The notes under the pieces were generated by a model. The model saw only the letters and a list, made by a program, of their open reading frames with translations, was not told the origin of the DNA and ran no database searches. The translations under genes and the position numbers were made by a program. Positions 16,066 to 24,518 of a stretch of 40,880 nucleotides of DNA are shown in pieces (the first letter of the stretch is position 1; each line of letters begins with the position of its first letter). Source of the DNA: RGIG1995 sp045658315 (lineage in GTDB: Bacteria > Bacillota > Clostridia > Oscillospirales > CAG-272); the NCBI GenBank assembly GCA_045658315.1, contig JAZOUV010000037.1, forward strand, positions 1 through 40,880, given 5' to 3'.

Positions 16066-16546
16066 GTTTTTCTCTCCCTCCGTCATTTTGTCTTCGTTAC
16101 ACTCAGTCAAAATGCCACCTCCCTCCTCAGATGGAGGTTTTATTTTGAACTCTTTCGCTTCGCTTAAAATAAAAATTACTCGTTAATATATAATAGCGTT
16201 TTTTTCTGTACAAATCGTTAATCCCTCAAGTAGTTACCATAATAGTTATTGTTTTCTAAAAAAATAACAATCAACTTTGCTTTAACTGAGACCTCCATCT
16301 GAGGAGGGAGGTTTTATTTTGAACTCTTTCGCTTCGCTTAAAATAAAAACTACTTATTAATGTATAATAGAGTTTTCTGTACAAATTGTTAGTCTCTCAA
16401 GTAGTTACCATAATAGTTATTGTTTTCTAAAAAATAACAATCAAATTTGCTTTAACTGAGACCTCCATCTGAGGAGGGAGGTGGCTCGGCAGTGTACAAA
16501 TGAGCGTATATATTTCTCTTTGCTGCCGAGACGGAGGGAGAGAAAA
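16066..16546. repeat. Palindrome-bounded element with internal 174-bp tandem repeat
   Basis: The left end carries CTCTCCCTCCGTC and CCACCTCCCTCCTCAGATGG (16114-16133). The right end carries the exact complements (CCATCTGAGGAGGGAGGTGG 16465-16484, and GACGGAGGGAGAG at 16530-16542). Between each outer and inner arm sits a different hairpin: ATTTTG/CAAAAT on the left, TCGGCAG/CTGCCGA on the right. The interior holds two near-identical direct copies, 16136-16309 and 16310-16479, differing at scattered bases. No ORF or transposase. It looks like a compound MITE-like or REP-like element (inference). Confidence 0.75.
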
Positions 16547-16586
16547 GCATACAATTTTTTGCTTTCTCTAATTTATACAATTAAAT

Positions 16587-17510
16587 TTATATTTCATAAA
16601 CATTAACGCGGGGAATATTTTTTTCTACAGTCGCCTTGTCGGGCAGATTAGTACCTTCAAGTTCAACCTTTGAAAGACTTGCCGCAGAAGCAAACTGCAG
16701 TGCCCTTCTTATATCCATATCATTACAAACAGCATATACGTAAGAAGCAAGAAAAGTATCTCCCGCCCCCGAAAATCCTTTTGCTTTAACTTCGGGGTTG
16801 ATTATTCGGTAGTTACCTGCACGTCCCGAGTATATAGCACCTTTTTTGCCGAGTGTAAGTATTATTTCAATACCCGTCTTGTTATAGAAGCTTATCGCTT
16901 CTTCAACGTATTTGTCTTCTTCGAGTGTATAACCCAAAAGCTGACCAAACTCTTCTCTGTTAGGTTTTATAAGATACGGTCTTTCCTTTACCGCTTCAAC
17001 TAAAGAGCTTCCCGAAATATCGGTTATAACCTTTTTTCCCCGAAGCTTTAACGCTGCCGTTATCTTCCTTACAGTATCACTGTCAAGTCCAAACGGAGTG
17101 CTTCCGCCGATTATAAATATTTCTGCCGGAGAATTTAAAAGAAGAGACATAAGCTTTTTAAATTCTTCTAAGCCTACAGGGCCTCCCTTTTCGTTTATCT
17201 CAGTTTCTTTGTTTTCTTTGTCGGTTATCTTAATATTCATTCTCGTCTCGCAAAGAGTTGGTGTAAATTCACATTTTATACCCTCTTCAAGAAGAATATC
17301 CTCAAGCATCTTTCCGATACGTCCGCCGTTAAACCCGTAAATATGGGTATTTTCTCCGAGTTTTTTCAGCATACGTGAAACGTTTATGCCCTTTCCGCCT
17401 GCGTTTACAACGGCAGAGCCAACTCTGTTAAGTTCTCCTGCCGTCAAACTGTTTTCATATATAATATTCCTATCTATCGCAGGATTAAGAGTAACTGTTG
17501 CTATTCTCAT
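16587..17510 (-). CDS. fruK: 1-phosphofructokinase family sugar kinase (PfkB)
   Basis: 307 residues, ribokinase/PfkB fold. TLNPAIDRNI at the N-terminus and NAGGKGINVSRML (about 36-48) are typical of FruK/LacC; the catalytic base D251 is in GFSGAGDTF. It should phosphorylate fructose 1-phosphate to fructose 1,6-bisphosphate; tagatose-6-phosphate kinase is the main alternative. No fructose PTS or DeoR-type regulator is adjacent, so substrate is uncertain. It starts 14 bases after gyrB and is probably co-transcribed with it. The ribosome-binding site is weak. A kinase gene between gyrB and gyrA is unusual. Confidence 0.8.
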   Translation of the reverse strand: MRIATVTLNPAIDRNIIYENSLTAGELNRVGSAVVNAGGKGINVSRMLKKLGENTHIYGFNGGRIGKMLEDILLEEGIKCEFTPTLCETRMNIKITDKENKETEINEKGGPVGLEEFKKLMSLLLNSPAEIFIIGGSTPFGLDSDTVRKITAALKLRGKKVITDISGSSLVEAVKERPYLIKPNREEFGQLLGYTLEEDKYVEEAISFYNKTGIEIILTLGKKGAIYSGRAGNYRIINPEVKAKGFSGAGDTFLASYVYAVCNDMDIRRALQFASAASLSKVELEGTNLPDKATVEKNIPRVNVYEI

Positions 17511-17524
17511 ATTATCTTTTTCTC

Positions 17525-19444
17525 TTATATATCGAGGTTGGTTACATACTGTGCGTTCTTTTCAATAAAGTTTCTTCTTGATTCAACCTCATCGCCCATA
17601 AGCATTGAAAACGTCTCGTCGCAGGTCATAGCGTCTTCAATCGTTACTCTCTTTATAGTACGGTATACGGGGTCCATCGTAGTCTCCCAAAGCTGATCGG
17701 GGTTCATTTCACCAAGACCCTTATATCTGCTCGCTTCAACGTTTCCGCCAAGCTCTGCTATCTTCTCATCTCTTTCTTTATCTGAATAAGCGTATTTTAT
17801 TTGTTTACCCTTCTTTATCTTATAAAGAGGCGGTGTCGCAAGATAGATATTTCCGTTTTCTATAAGCTTCTTCATATATCTGAAGAAGAACGTCAAAAGA
17901 AGTATTTGGATATGTGAACCGTCAACGTCGGCATCCGCCATAATTATTATCTTGCCGTAACGAAGCTTTTCTATATCAAAATCTTCACCGATACCGCAGC
18001 CCAAAGCTTGAATAATCGGTATTATTGTCGTATTCGCATACACTCTGTCTATACGGCTTTTTTCAACGTTAAGAACCTTGCCTCTAAGAGGAAGAATAGC
18101 CTGGAATTTACTGTCTCTTCCTTCCTTTGCACTACCTCCCGCGGAGTCTCCCTCTACGAGAAACAGCTCGGTCAAAGCCGCATTTCTTTCCTGACAGTCA
18201 GCCAATTTGTCGGGCATTCCGCCGCCTTCAAGCACTCCCTTGCGTCGTGTTAGCTCTCTTGCCTTTCTTGCAGCCTCTCTTGCACGTGATGCGGCAAGCG
18301 TCTTTTCGATTATCGCCTTTGCAACTGACGGATTTTCTTCAAAATATTCCGAAAGCTTCTGTGAAACAAGATTGTTTACTATTGAACGAATCTCCGAGTT
18401 ACCAAGCTTTGCTTTCGTCTGACCTTCAAACTGTGCGTCACGTAGTTTTACGCTGATAACGGAACAAAGTCCTTCTCTCGTATCTTCACCCGACAGCTTG
18501 TCGTCACCCTTTATCATATTGTGCTTCTTCGCATAATCGTTGATAACGCTTGTCAATGCCGCCTTAAAGCCCGTTTCGTGAGTACCGCCTTCAACGGTGT
18601 TGATGTTGTTTGCGAACGTCATCATAGTTTCGTTGTAGCCGTCGTTATACTGCATAGCTACCTCAACTATGGTGTCTTCCTTATTCGCATTCATATAAAT
18701 TATATCTTCGTGTATAACGGTGGAGTGTTTTATAGTATTCAGGTGCTCAACAAAGCTCTTGATACCACCTTCGTAACACAAATCATTTTCGATAACCTCG
18801 GCGTGTCTTTCGTCTCTGAGAACTATATTCGTACCCGCATTAAGAAAAGTTCTTTCTCTCATATTGTTGAGAAGCGTATCGTAATCAAATACTACCTCTT
18901 CAAATATCTCAGCATCAGGCTTAAATCTTACGTAAAGACCGTTAGACTCGCAATTTGTCTCTTTGAGCGTATATTCGCTGACAGTCTTACCGCGTTCAAA
19001 ACGCTGAGTATAGCAGGTACCGCCGTTTGTATTTTCATATACAAGCCATTCGGAAAGAGCGTTTACAACAGACGCACCAACGCCGTGAAGACCGCCCGAA
19101 ATGGTATAACCGTCGCCGCCGAATTTACCGCCTGCGTGAAGCACGGTAAATACTACCTCGGGGGTTGGTATGCCCATCTTCTGATGAATACCCGCAGGAA
19201 TACCTCTTCCGTTATCTCTTACCGAAAGACTTCCGTCATCGTGAAGAGTAACGGTTATTTTTGTACATGCTCCTGCCATAGCTTCGTCAATAGAGTTGTC
19301 TACTATCTCGTAAACAAGATGGTGAAGTCCTCTTATTGACGTTGAGCCGATATACATACCGGGACGCTTTCTTACAGCCTCAAGTCCTTCAAGTACCTGT
19401 ATTTGATTTTCGTCATAGGTGTGTTGCTTTGTCTGTTCGCTCAT
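17525..19444 (-). CDS. gyrB: DNA gyrase subunit B
   Basis: 639 residues, the short type-IIA GyrB. GHKL ATPase motifs include EIVDNSIDEA, DNGRGIP and GGLHGVGASVVNALS. The TOPRIM domain shows EGDSAGGSA, PLRGKVLNVEKSR and DADVDGSHI. The conserved C-terminal segment is ERDEKIAELGG ... RYKGLGEMNPDQLWETTM. It powers negative supercoiling with GyrA and is the coumarin target. The start at 19444 follows AAGGAG by ten bases; the 16-codon longer frame starts within a palindromic repeat and is rejected. The leader contains repeat R2. Confidence 0.98.
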   Translation of the reverse strand: MSEQTKQHTYDENQIQVLEGLEAVRKRPGMYIGSTSIRGLHHLVYEIVDNSIDEAMAGACTKITVTLHDDGSLSVRDNGRGIPAGIHQKMGIPTPEVVFTVLHAGGKFGGDGYTISGGLHGVGASVVNALSEWLVYENTNGGTCYTQRFERGKTVSEYTLKETNCESNGLYVRFKPDAEIFEEVVFDYDTLLNNMRERTFLNAGTNIVLRDERHAEVIENDLCYEGGIKSFVEHLNTIKHSTVIHEDIIYMNANKEDTIVEVAMQYNDGYNETMMTFANNINTVEGGTHETGFKAALTSVINDYAKKHNMIKGDDKLSGEDTREGLCSVISVKLRDAQFEGQTKAKLGNSEIRSIVNNLVSQKLSEYFEENPSVAKAIIEKTLAASRAREAARKARELTRRKGVLEGGGMPDKLADCQERNAALTELFLVEGDSAGGSAKEGRDSKFQAILPLRGKVLNVEKSRIDRVYANTTIIPIIQALGCGIGEDFDIEKLRYGKIIIMADADVDGSHIQILLLTFFFRYMKKLIENGNIYLATPPLYKIKKGKQIKYAYSDKERDEKIAELGGNVEASRYKGLGEMNPDQLWETTMDPVYRTIKRVTIEDAMTCDETFSMLMGDEVESRRNFIEKNAQYVTNLDI

Positions 19445-19468
19445 TATGTTTTTTCTCCTTATATTTGA

Positions 19469-19553
19469 CGGGGCGTTGCCCCGAAACCCCATTTAAAAAA
19501 CTTTTTTCAAAAAAGTTTCTTAAAAATCTTCAAAACTCTTGAAAACTTTGGGT
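19469..19553 (-). repeat. Dispersed repeat R2, copy 2, in the gyrB leader
   Basis: It contains CGGGGC-GTT-GCCCCG (19469-19483) and AAACTTTTTT/AAAAAAGTTT (19498-19518). It matches the layout at 28853-28925. A further hairpin (19590-19618, AAAGGAGCTTTTT with near-complement) precedes it. These hairpins sit between remB and gyrB and might attenuate or process the transcript. Confidence 0.6.
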
Positions 19554-19651
19554 TGATTTGTCTAATATTTTATAGTTTTTTCGTTTTCCAAAGGAGCTTT
19601 TTTATAAAAAGCTTCTTTGGTGTAGGTTTGGGAGTGAAACACCCTAAATTT

Positions 19652-19900
19652 TTATCTGATGTCCTTCTCCGTCAGTCTGCCGTAAAGCGACTTCGGAGCA
19701 AGCTGAGACATATATACCTTATCTTTAGTAAGAATAATCGATTTCGGTATCTCATCAACTGTCGTAATAAGTATTCCGTCTTTTTGAGCCTTGTTCAAAA
19801 ATTTACGCGTTTCCTTTGACATCGTCGCGTTATCCATATCAAAAATCCCGACAATGTCTTTTTCTCGAATATTCTTTTTGTTACCGAGATGAATATACAT
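19652..19900 (-). CDS. remB: RemB (DUF370) family regulator
   Basis: 82 residues. MYIHLGNKKNIREKDIVGIFDMD and the downstream SIILTKDKVYMSQLAPKSL are typical of the YaaB/RemB branch of DUF370 (motifs at 1-23 and 54-72). In Bacillus subtilis the gene lies between recF and gyrB, exactly as here, and affects extracellular matrix gene expression. The related RemA is a DNA-binding protein. It begins two bases after the recF stop and is translationally linked to it. Confidence 0.88.
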   Translation of the reverse strand: MYIHLGNKKNIREKDIVGIFDMDNATMSKETRKFLNKAQKDGILITTVDEIPKSIILTKDKVYMSQLAPKSLYGRLTEKDIR

Positions 19901-19902
19901 AT

Positions 19903-20982
19903 TTATTTTATCCTCGAATATCTGCCAAGACTTACTTCAATAACGTTACCCGCAACGTTTTCAAGACCGTCCTTTTCACAGCTCGTAATAATCACCTGAC
20001 ACTTCTTTATTCCGTTTGTAACGTATTCTTTTCTTTTGGAATCAAGCTCACTGAAGATGTCGTCAAACAGAAATACAGGATATTCTCCCGTAACCTGCCT
20101 TGATATTTCGCCTTCTCCCAGCTTCATTGCAAGGGCAAGACATCTCTGCTGTCCCTGCGAACAAAAGCTTCTTGCTTCTCTATCATTTAAATATATATCA
20201 ATATCGTCTTTATGAACACCGTAAAGAGTAGTACCCGCCTGAATTTCTTTTTCAAGATTCTGAGTAAGCTTGCAGAAATACTCTTCTTCGGTTAATACTT
20301 TACTGTAATTCATATATGTTTTTTCTCTGCCCGCTGTCATATCATTGAAAAAATCATTGACATGAACGTTGAGAAGTTTTACATATTCATATCTTTCACG
20401 GGAAATAAGTGCTGCCTCACGAGCAAGATAAGCCGACCACAGCTCTATCGTGCGATCAAATGCCTCTTTATCTTCCTCGTAGTTTTTAATGAGCATGTTT
20501 CTCTGATTAAGAATATTGTTATATTTTTGAAGTGATGAAAGATAGATAGGCTTTAACTGGCTTATCGCTCCGTCGAGAAAAGCTCTTCTTTCCGACGGAC
20601 CGTCTTTTATAACGGAAAGGTGTTCGGGACAAAACAGAACTGCTCTGAAATATCCCACAAAATCGGACATTTTTTTTATGTTAACGCCGTTTCTGTAGCA
20701 CAGCTTTCTGCTTCCCTTTACCAGCTTAATTTCCATATCGTGCTTTCTTACCGAATCTTCAAAATCAAGCTTACAAAAGCTCATATCTTTTGAAAAGTTG
20801 ATAAGCTCTTTATCTAAAGAGGTACGGAAACTTTTTCCGTGTGCAAAAAGATATATGCCCTCGAGGGCGTTCGTCTTTCCCTCGGCATTATTGCCGTAAA
20901 AAATATTAACGCCGTCGCAAAAATCAATCTCTGCATCTTCTATATTTCTAAAATCTTTAAATCGTATTTTCCTACATACCAT
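19903..20982 (-). CDS. recF: DNA replication/repair protein RecF
   Basis: 359 residues, SMC-like ATPase. Walker A is GNNAEGKT (30-37), the family segment FCPEHLSVIKDGPSERRAFLD is present around 115-135, the signature SQGQQR lies near 279, and Walker B is FLFDDIFSELD. RecF acts with RecO and RecR to load RecA at gaps. ATG 20982 lies 7 bases after the dnaN stop with no clear ribosome-binding site, so it is probably translated by coupling. The S4-domain gene yaaA/rlbA that usually lies between dnaN and recF in Firmicutes is missing. Confidence 0.96.
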   Translation of the reverse strand: MVCRKIRFKDFRNIEDAEIDFCDGVNIFYGNNAEGKTNALEGIYLFAHGKSFRTSLDKELINFSKDMSFCKLDFEDSVRKHDMEIKLVKGSRKLCYRNGVNIKKMSDFVGYFRAVLFCPEHLSVIKDGPSERRAFLDGAISQLKPIYLSSLQKYNNILNQRNMLIKNYEEDKEAFDRTIELWSAYLAREAALISRERYEYVKLLNVHVNDFFNDMTAGREKTYMNYSKVLTEEEYFCKLTQNLEKEIQAGTTLYGVHKDDIDIYLNDREARSFCSQGQQRCLALAMKLGEGEISRQVTGEYPVFLFDDIFSELDSKRKEYVTNGIKKCQVIITSCEKDGLENVAGNVIEVSLGRYSRIK

Positions 20983-20989
20983 AAAATAA

Positions 20990-22120
20990 TTATTTCATTC
21001 TTGTGGGAAGCGTAACGAAGAGGAATTTTGATTCTTCATCTTCTGTCGGCTCAATAACCATAGCACGAAGAGGACCGGACATCGAAAGCTTAATTTTTTC
21101 TACGTTACATACTTTAAGTGCTTCAAGAAGATAACGGCAAGTAAAAGCTATTTCAAGGTCGCTTCCGTTCTTTTCAATAGCAACTTCGTCATAAACGTTA
21201 CCCGAAACGGCATTAGCTGTAATTACAAGAACGTTGTCGTTGAAGTTACACTTAACGAAATTTCTCACTTGAGCTTTTTCTTCGCTGATAAGTGCAGCTC
21301 TTTCAAGGCTGTCCATAAATTCTTCTGTATTAATGTTTACAAAAATGTTGTTATCCTTAGGTATATATCTGTTATAATCAATATACTGACCTTCAAGAAG
21401 TCTTGTAAAGAAAGTAAGCTCGCCTATTTCAAACAAAGCGTGTTTACCTCCTATTCTAATCTTTACAACATCTTCTTCGTCGCTGAGAAACTTCATAAGT
21501 TCAATAAGAGTCTTGCCCGGAACTATAAAGCTCATATCTGCGGCTGCTTCTTCATTCTTCTTCATTTCACATTCCTGCTCTGTATAAGCAAGTCTGAAAG
21601 AATCACAGCTTACGGCAACGATCTTATTGCCCTTAACTTCAAAGTATACACCGCAGTAAATAGGTCTTTGGTCAGTCTGAGCAACCGCAAAAATAGTACG
21701 GCTTATCATAGCTCTCATAACCGACTGAGGAATAGTAATATCCTTACCCGTATCAACAGTAGGTGTACTGGGGAAATCAGAACCGGGGAGAGCAGGCATA
21801 CTAAACTCGGAACGACCGTTAGTAATTTTAGTCATACATTTTTCATCTACTTCGATAGTAATATCACCGTCTGAGAGAGTCTTTACTATTTGATTAAGAC
21901 GGATAGCATTTATGACGTATTCGCCTTCCTCAATAACCTGAGCCGGAACTGTCGTAGTAATACCTTTTTCAAGGTCGTAAGCCGTAATCGTAACCTTATC
22001 GGAGCCATTTGTCGTAACAAGAATACCCGAAGTTGAGGGAATAATGTTCTTTGTAGAAACTGCACTCATAGCAGCCGTAAGAACGTTATTAAGAATGTTT
22101 TTCTCGAAAATAATCTTCAT
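20990..22120 (-). CDS. dnaN: DNA polymerase III sliding clamp (beta subunit)
   Basis: 376 residues, three tandem clamp domains. N-terminal MKIIFEKNILNNVL, the central RPIYCGVYFEV and the C-terminal LPTRMK (the family ends in LP-R/M-R/K) identify it. The ring tethers DNA polymerase and binds RecF-era repair factors. AAAGGA precedes ATG 22120. It heads dnaN-recF-remB, separated from dnaA by the 720-bp origin spacer, the usual dnaA-oriC-dnaN order. Confidence 0.97.
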   Translation of the reverse strand: MKIIFEKNILNNVLTAAMSAVSTKNIIPSTSGILVTTNGSDKVTITAYDLEKGITTTVPAQVIEEGEYVINAIRLNQIVKTLSDGDITIEVDEKCMTKITNGRSEFSMPALPGSDFPSTPTVDTGKDITIPQSVMRAMISRTIFAVAQTDQRPIYCGVYFEVKGNKIVAVSCDSFRLAYTEQECEMKKNEEAAADMSFIVPGKTLIELMKFLSDEEDVVKIRIGGKHALFEIGELTFFTRLLEGQYIDYNRYIPKDNNIFVNINTEEFMDSLERAALISEEKAQVRNFVKCNFNDNVLVITANAVSGNVYDEVAIEKNGSDLEIAFTCRYLLEALKVCNVEKIKLSMSGPLRAMVIEPTEDEESKFLFVTLPTRMK

Positions 22121-22173
22121 AATTATTTTCCTTTCTTTTTTATATAAGTATTATTATTTTTAGATTAACACCT

Positions 22174-22430
22174 ACTTTCTTTTTCAAAAGAAAGTAGGCA
22201 ACGCTTTCTTTCGGAGAAAGCTTAGCAAAGAACTTGCCTCTCTGGTTTGTACAAAGCCAAAGGCTCGCCCTTTGGGAGAGCTGTCAGCGAAGCTGACTGA
22301 GAGGGCTTTTTCAAAAGAAAGTAGGCAACTCTTTCTTTCAGAGAAAACTTAGCAAAGAACGTGTCTCTCTTGGTCTGTGCAAACAATATTAATTATTTGT
22401 AGGGGGCGACGTCCCCGATGCCCCGTTTTT
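22174..22430. repeat. Dispersed repeat R1, two direct copies with a CTCGCCC palindrome between
   Basis: Copies start at 22185 and 22312, offset 127 bases. Each reads CAAAAGAAAGTAGGCAAC, then a CTTTCTTTC/GAGAAAG hairpin, then GCAAAGAAC and GGTTTGTAC or GGTCTGTGC. Between them lies the gut-Firmicutes palindrome with TTTGGGAGAGCTGTCAGCGA and CTGACTGAGAGGG. The right end has GGGGGCGACGTCCCC. Related copies lie at 27262-27324 and 28745-28803. A 13-bp hairpin at 22172-22199 opens the block. Confidence 0.75.
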
Positions 22431-22509
22431 AAATATCTGTTTACGAACTAAAATAAATAATTTTGAACAATCCTACTTCTCTATTTCTTCTTTAAAATTC
22501 GAGAAGCTG

Positions 22510-22634
22510 ATGCATAATATATATGTTATAAATATTGTAGTAGTAATAGCTGTAGTAGATGTTGTTGATAATGTGGGAAAATTAAATAAGCCTCATTATT
22601 TGGAAAAAATTTACCTATTTCTCCCTGTTGATAA
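22510..22634 (-). other. oriC: Origin unwinding region: DnaA-trio and flanking DnaA boxes
   Basis: Read on the minus strand, TTATCAACA boxes at 22626-22634 and 22563-22571 are followed by a trinucleotide tract. On the plus strand this is in-phase TAG at 22538, 22541, 22547, 22553 and 22556, with TAA at 22544 and CTG at 22550. An almost pure A/T stretch (22511-22537) comes next. Box, trio, AT-rich region in this order is the basal unwinding system described for Bacillus subtilis, where DnaA assembles on the trio strand to open DNA. Here the opened AT region would lie on the dnaN side. Confidence 0.75.
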
Positions 22635-22659
22635 GCTGTTAGTAGTTAGTGGAAATTTC

Positions 22660-22830
22660 TGTGGATTTCAACACCCTAAATTTTTAACGTTTTTTCCATC
22701 TTTTATCAACAACTTTTACTTGGAAAACTTTGCTGTGGAAAACTCTGCAGGATAGGTTAAAATAACTGCACAAACAGTAGTTATTTTAAACCAAAAAGTT
22801 TTCCACACCATTTTCAACACCTGTGGAAAA
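22660..22830. other. oriC: oriC DnaA-box cluster adjacent to dnaA
   Basis: Matches are TTATCAACA (22703-22711), TTTTCCACA (22799-22807) and TTTTCAACA (22811-22819) on the plus strand, and TTTTCCACA (22734-22742, 22822-22830) on the minus strand. Weaker ones occur at 22660-22668 and 22665-22673. The canonical TTATCCACA is absent; this genome appears to use TT(A/T)TC(C/A)ACA. An inverted repeat AAAATAACTGCA/CAGTAGTTATTTT lies at 22758-22788. The cluster ends 12 bases before the dnaA stop codon. Confidence 0.8.
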
Positions 22831-22842
22831 TATAGGGAGACA

Positions 22843-24270
22843 TCATTTTTTTCTTATTTCGTCCATAAGCTCGTTTATCTCAATTTCAAGTACCGAGTTT
22901 TCTTTAATATCGGTCTCAATCTTATTCAAAGACGATTTAATCGTCGAATGGTCTCTTGAAAAGATATTGCCAATTTTCTTCAAAGACAGTTCTGTCATAT
23001 TTTTTATAATGTAGATACAGATATGTCTTGCATTTGCTACCTCTTGATTTCTTTTTGAGCCTTTTAAATCGTTTTCCGGAATATTGTATTTCTTTGAAAC
23101 CTTTTCAAAAATCCTTTCAATCGTAACGTCTACCGGTTCGTTATTTGAAACGATAACCGAGATACATTCTTTTGCAAGGTCAAGATCAAGATTCGAGCCT
23201 TTTAAAAATGAGTGAGCCGCAAGGGTTTTAACCGCACCCTCTATTTGACGTATATTATTTCTCAGATTTTCCGACATATAATTTAATACATCGGGTGGAA
23301 ATGTAACACCCAATTTTTTTGCTTTATCTTTAATTATAGCCGTTCTCAGTTCGTAATCCGGTGGCTGAATGTCAACTATAAGTCCGTCTTCAAAACGAGT
23401 GCGGAGTCTGTCTTCGAGGGTCTTGATTTCTTTCGGCGGACGGTCACTGGTCATTATGATCTGCTTGCCCGCATCGTAAAGTGCGTTAAAGGTATGGAAT
23501 ATCTCTTCCTGTGTTGCCTCTTTGCCCGCGATAAAATGAATATCGTCTATAAGAAGAAAATCGGTTTTTCTGAATTTATTTTTAAATTTTTCTCTAAAAG
23601 TTACATTGGATTTTTTGCTTATGTTTTCGATAAGCTGGCTTGCAAAATCTTCACCCTTAACGTATACAATACTCGCTTTGGGGTTTTTGCTGAGTATTTG
23701 ATTGTTTATCGCATAAAGCAAATGCGTTTTACCAAGACCGCTTTGACCGTAGATAAACAAAGGATTAAAATGGGTTGCAGGATTGTTACATACTGCAATA
23801 CAAGCTTCGTAGGCAAACTTATTAGAGTTACCCACGATAAAATTATCAAAGGTGTATTGAGTATGATAGGGCGGAAAAATATTGCTCGCCTGTTCAAAAG
23901 AAACATCTTCCGTGTCGCTTTCATCAAAAGCAAGCTCGGAAACTGTTGAGATTGTTTCAGTCATCTTTTCGGGTTTCTCAGTATTTTTTCCCTCAATGTA
24001 CGGCGTAAGATCAGGATCACCGTTCTGTCTTGAAAGAATGGTAACATTGACGGGATAACCGAGAAGCTCTTCAAGGTATTGTTTTATGGTGGGTAGGTGT
24101 TTATCATTTAAGATCTTGCACTTGAGATCACTGCTGTTGACTAAAACTGCATCGGTGTCATTCAAGACCTCAAGCTTCAAATCGTTGAACCAAAGCTCAA
24201 TAAAGCCTTCGGCATAGGTTTGTCTCATATTTTTAACAACATTTGCCCAAAGGTCGTCTAAAAACTGCAT
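22843..24270 (-). CDS. dnaA: Chromosomal replication initiator DnaA
   Basis: 475 residues. Domain I is at 1-80, with a variable acidic linker at 85-130. AAA+ domain III has Walker A GQSGLGKT (175-182) and Walker B DFLLIDDIHF (237-246). Domain IV has the DNA-recognition segment IFSRDHSTIK (436-445). In most Firmicutes this reads GRDHTTV; here Ser replaces the second-contact Thr and Ile the Val. It binds oriC boxes, oligomerises with ATP and opens the origin. Its own promoter is at 24342-24370. The ribosome-binding site AAAGGAAT (minus strand) precedes ATG 24270. Confidence 0.98.
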   Translation of the reverse strand: MQFLDDLWANVVKNMRQTYAEGFIELWFNDLKLEVLNDTDAVLVNSSDLKCKILNDKHLPTIKQYLEELLGYPVNVTILSRQNGDPDLTPYIEGKNTEKPEKMTETISTVSELAFDESDTEDVSFEQASNIFPPYHTQYTFDNFIVGNSNKFAYEACIAVCNNPATHFNPLFIYGQSGLGKTHLLYAINNQILSKNPKASIVYVKGEDFASQLIENISKKSNVTFREKFKNKFRKTDFLLIDDIHFIAGKEATQEEIFHTFNALYDAGKQIIMTSDRPPKEIKTLEDRLRTRFEDGLIVDIQPPDYELRTAIIKDKAKKLGVTFPPDVLNYMSENLRNNIRQIEGAVKTLAAHSFLKGSNLDLDLAKECISVIVSNNEPVDVTIERIFEKVSKKYNIPENDLKGSKRNQEVANARHICIYIIKNMTELSLKKIGNIFSRDHSTIKSSLNKIETDIKENSVLEIEINELMDEIRKK

Positions 24271-24341
24271 AAAAAGCTATTCCTTTCCGAAAAAAAATAA
24301 AAATATATGAAAAACGATGAATTTGCATATATATATAAAGT

Positions 24342-24370
24342 ATTATAGCATATATATATATATAATGCAA
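24342..24370 (-). promoter_or_regulatory. dnaA promoter in a TA-repeat tract
   Basis: On the minus strand TTGCAT (24365-24370) and a perfect TATAAT (24342-24347) are spaced 17 bases; the spacer is mostly alternating TA. The flanking TGCATATATATATA blocks on both sides of the -10 form an inverted repeat. No DnaA boxes are seen between dnaA and rpmH. Confidence 0.65.
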
Positions 24371-24443
24371 GGCAATTTGGGTAAATTTTGAAGAATAAAT
24401 AAAATAATTTTCCTTAATATAGAAGAGAATATTAAAAAAACAC

Positions 24444-24472
24444 TTGACAAGAAGCCTAATTTATGTAATAAT
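24444..24472 (+). promoter_or_regulatory. rpmH promoter
   Basis: A perfect TTGACA (24444-24449), a 17-base spacer and AATAAT (24467-24472) with an extended-10 TG at 24464-24465. The start point would be about 40 bases before rpmH. Confidence 0.7.
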
Positions 24473-24518
24473 AAGGATTACCGTTGAGTATTTTTAGAAG
24501 TTGAAGGAGGTGCGTACG

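Noticed and set aside
16136..16479. CRISPR array
   Set aside because: There are only two copies of 170-174 bp with no spacers and no cas genes; this is a tandem duplication.
18521..19339. 272-residue open frame on the plus strand
   Set aside because: It is antisense to the conserved GHKL region of gyrB, lacks a ribosome-binding site and its translation has no domain pattern.
22133..22500. Insertion sequence remnant in the dnaN-dnaA spacer
   Set aside because: Repeats are short palindromic units with no transposase trace and no clear target duplication.
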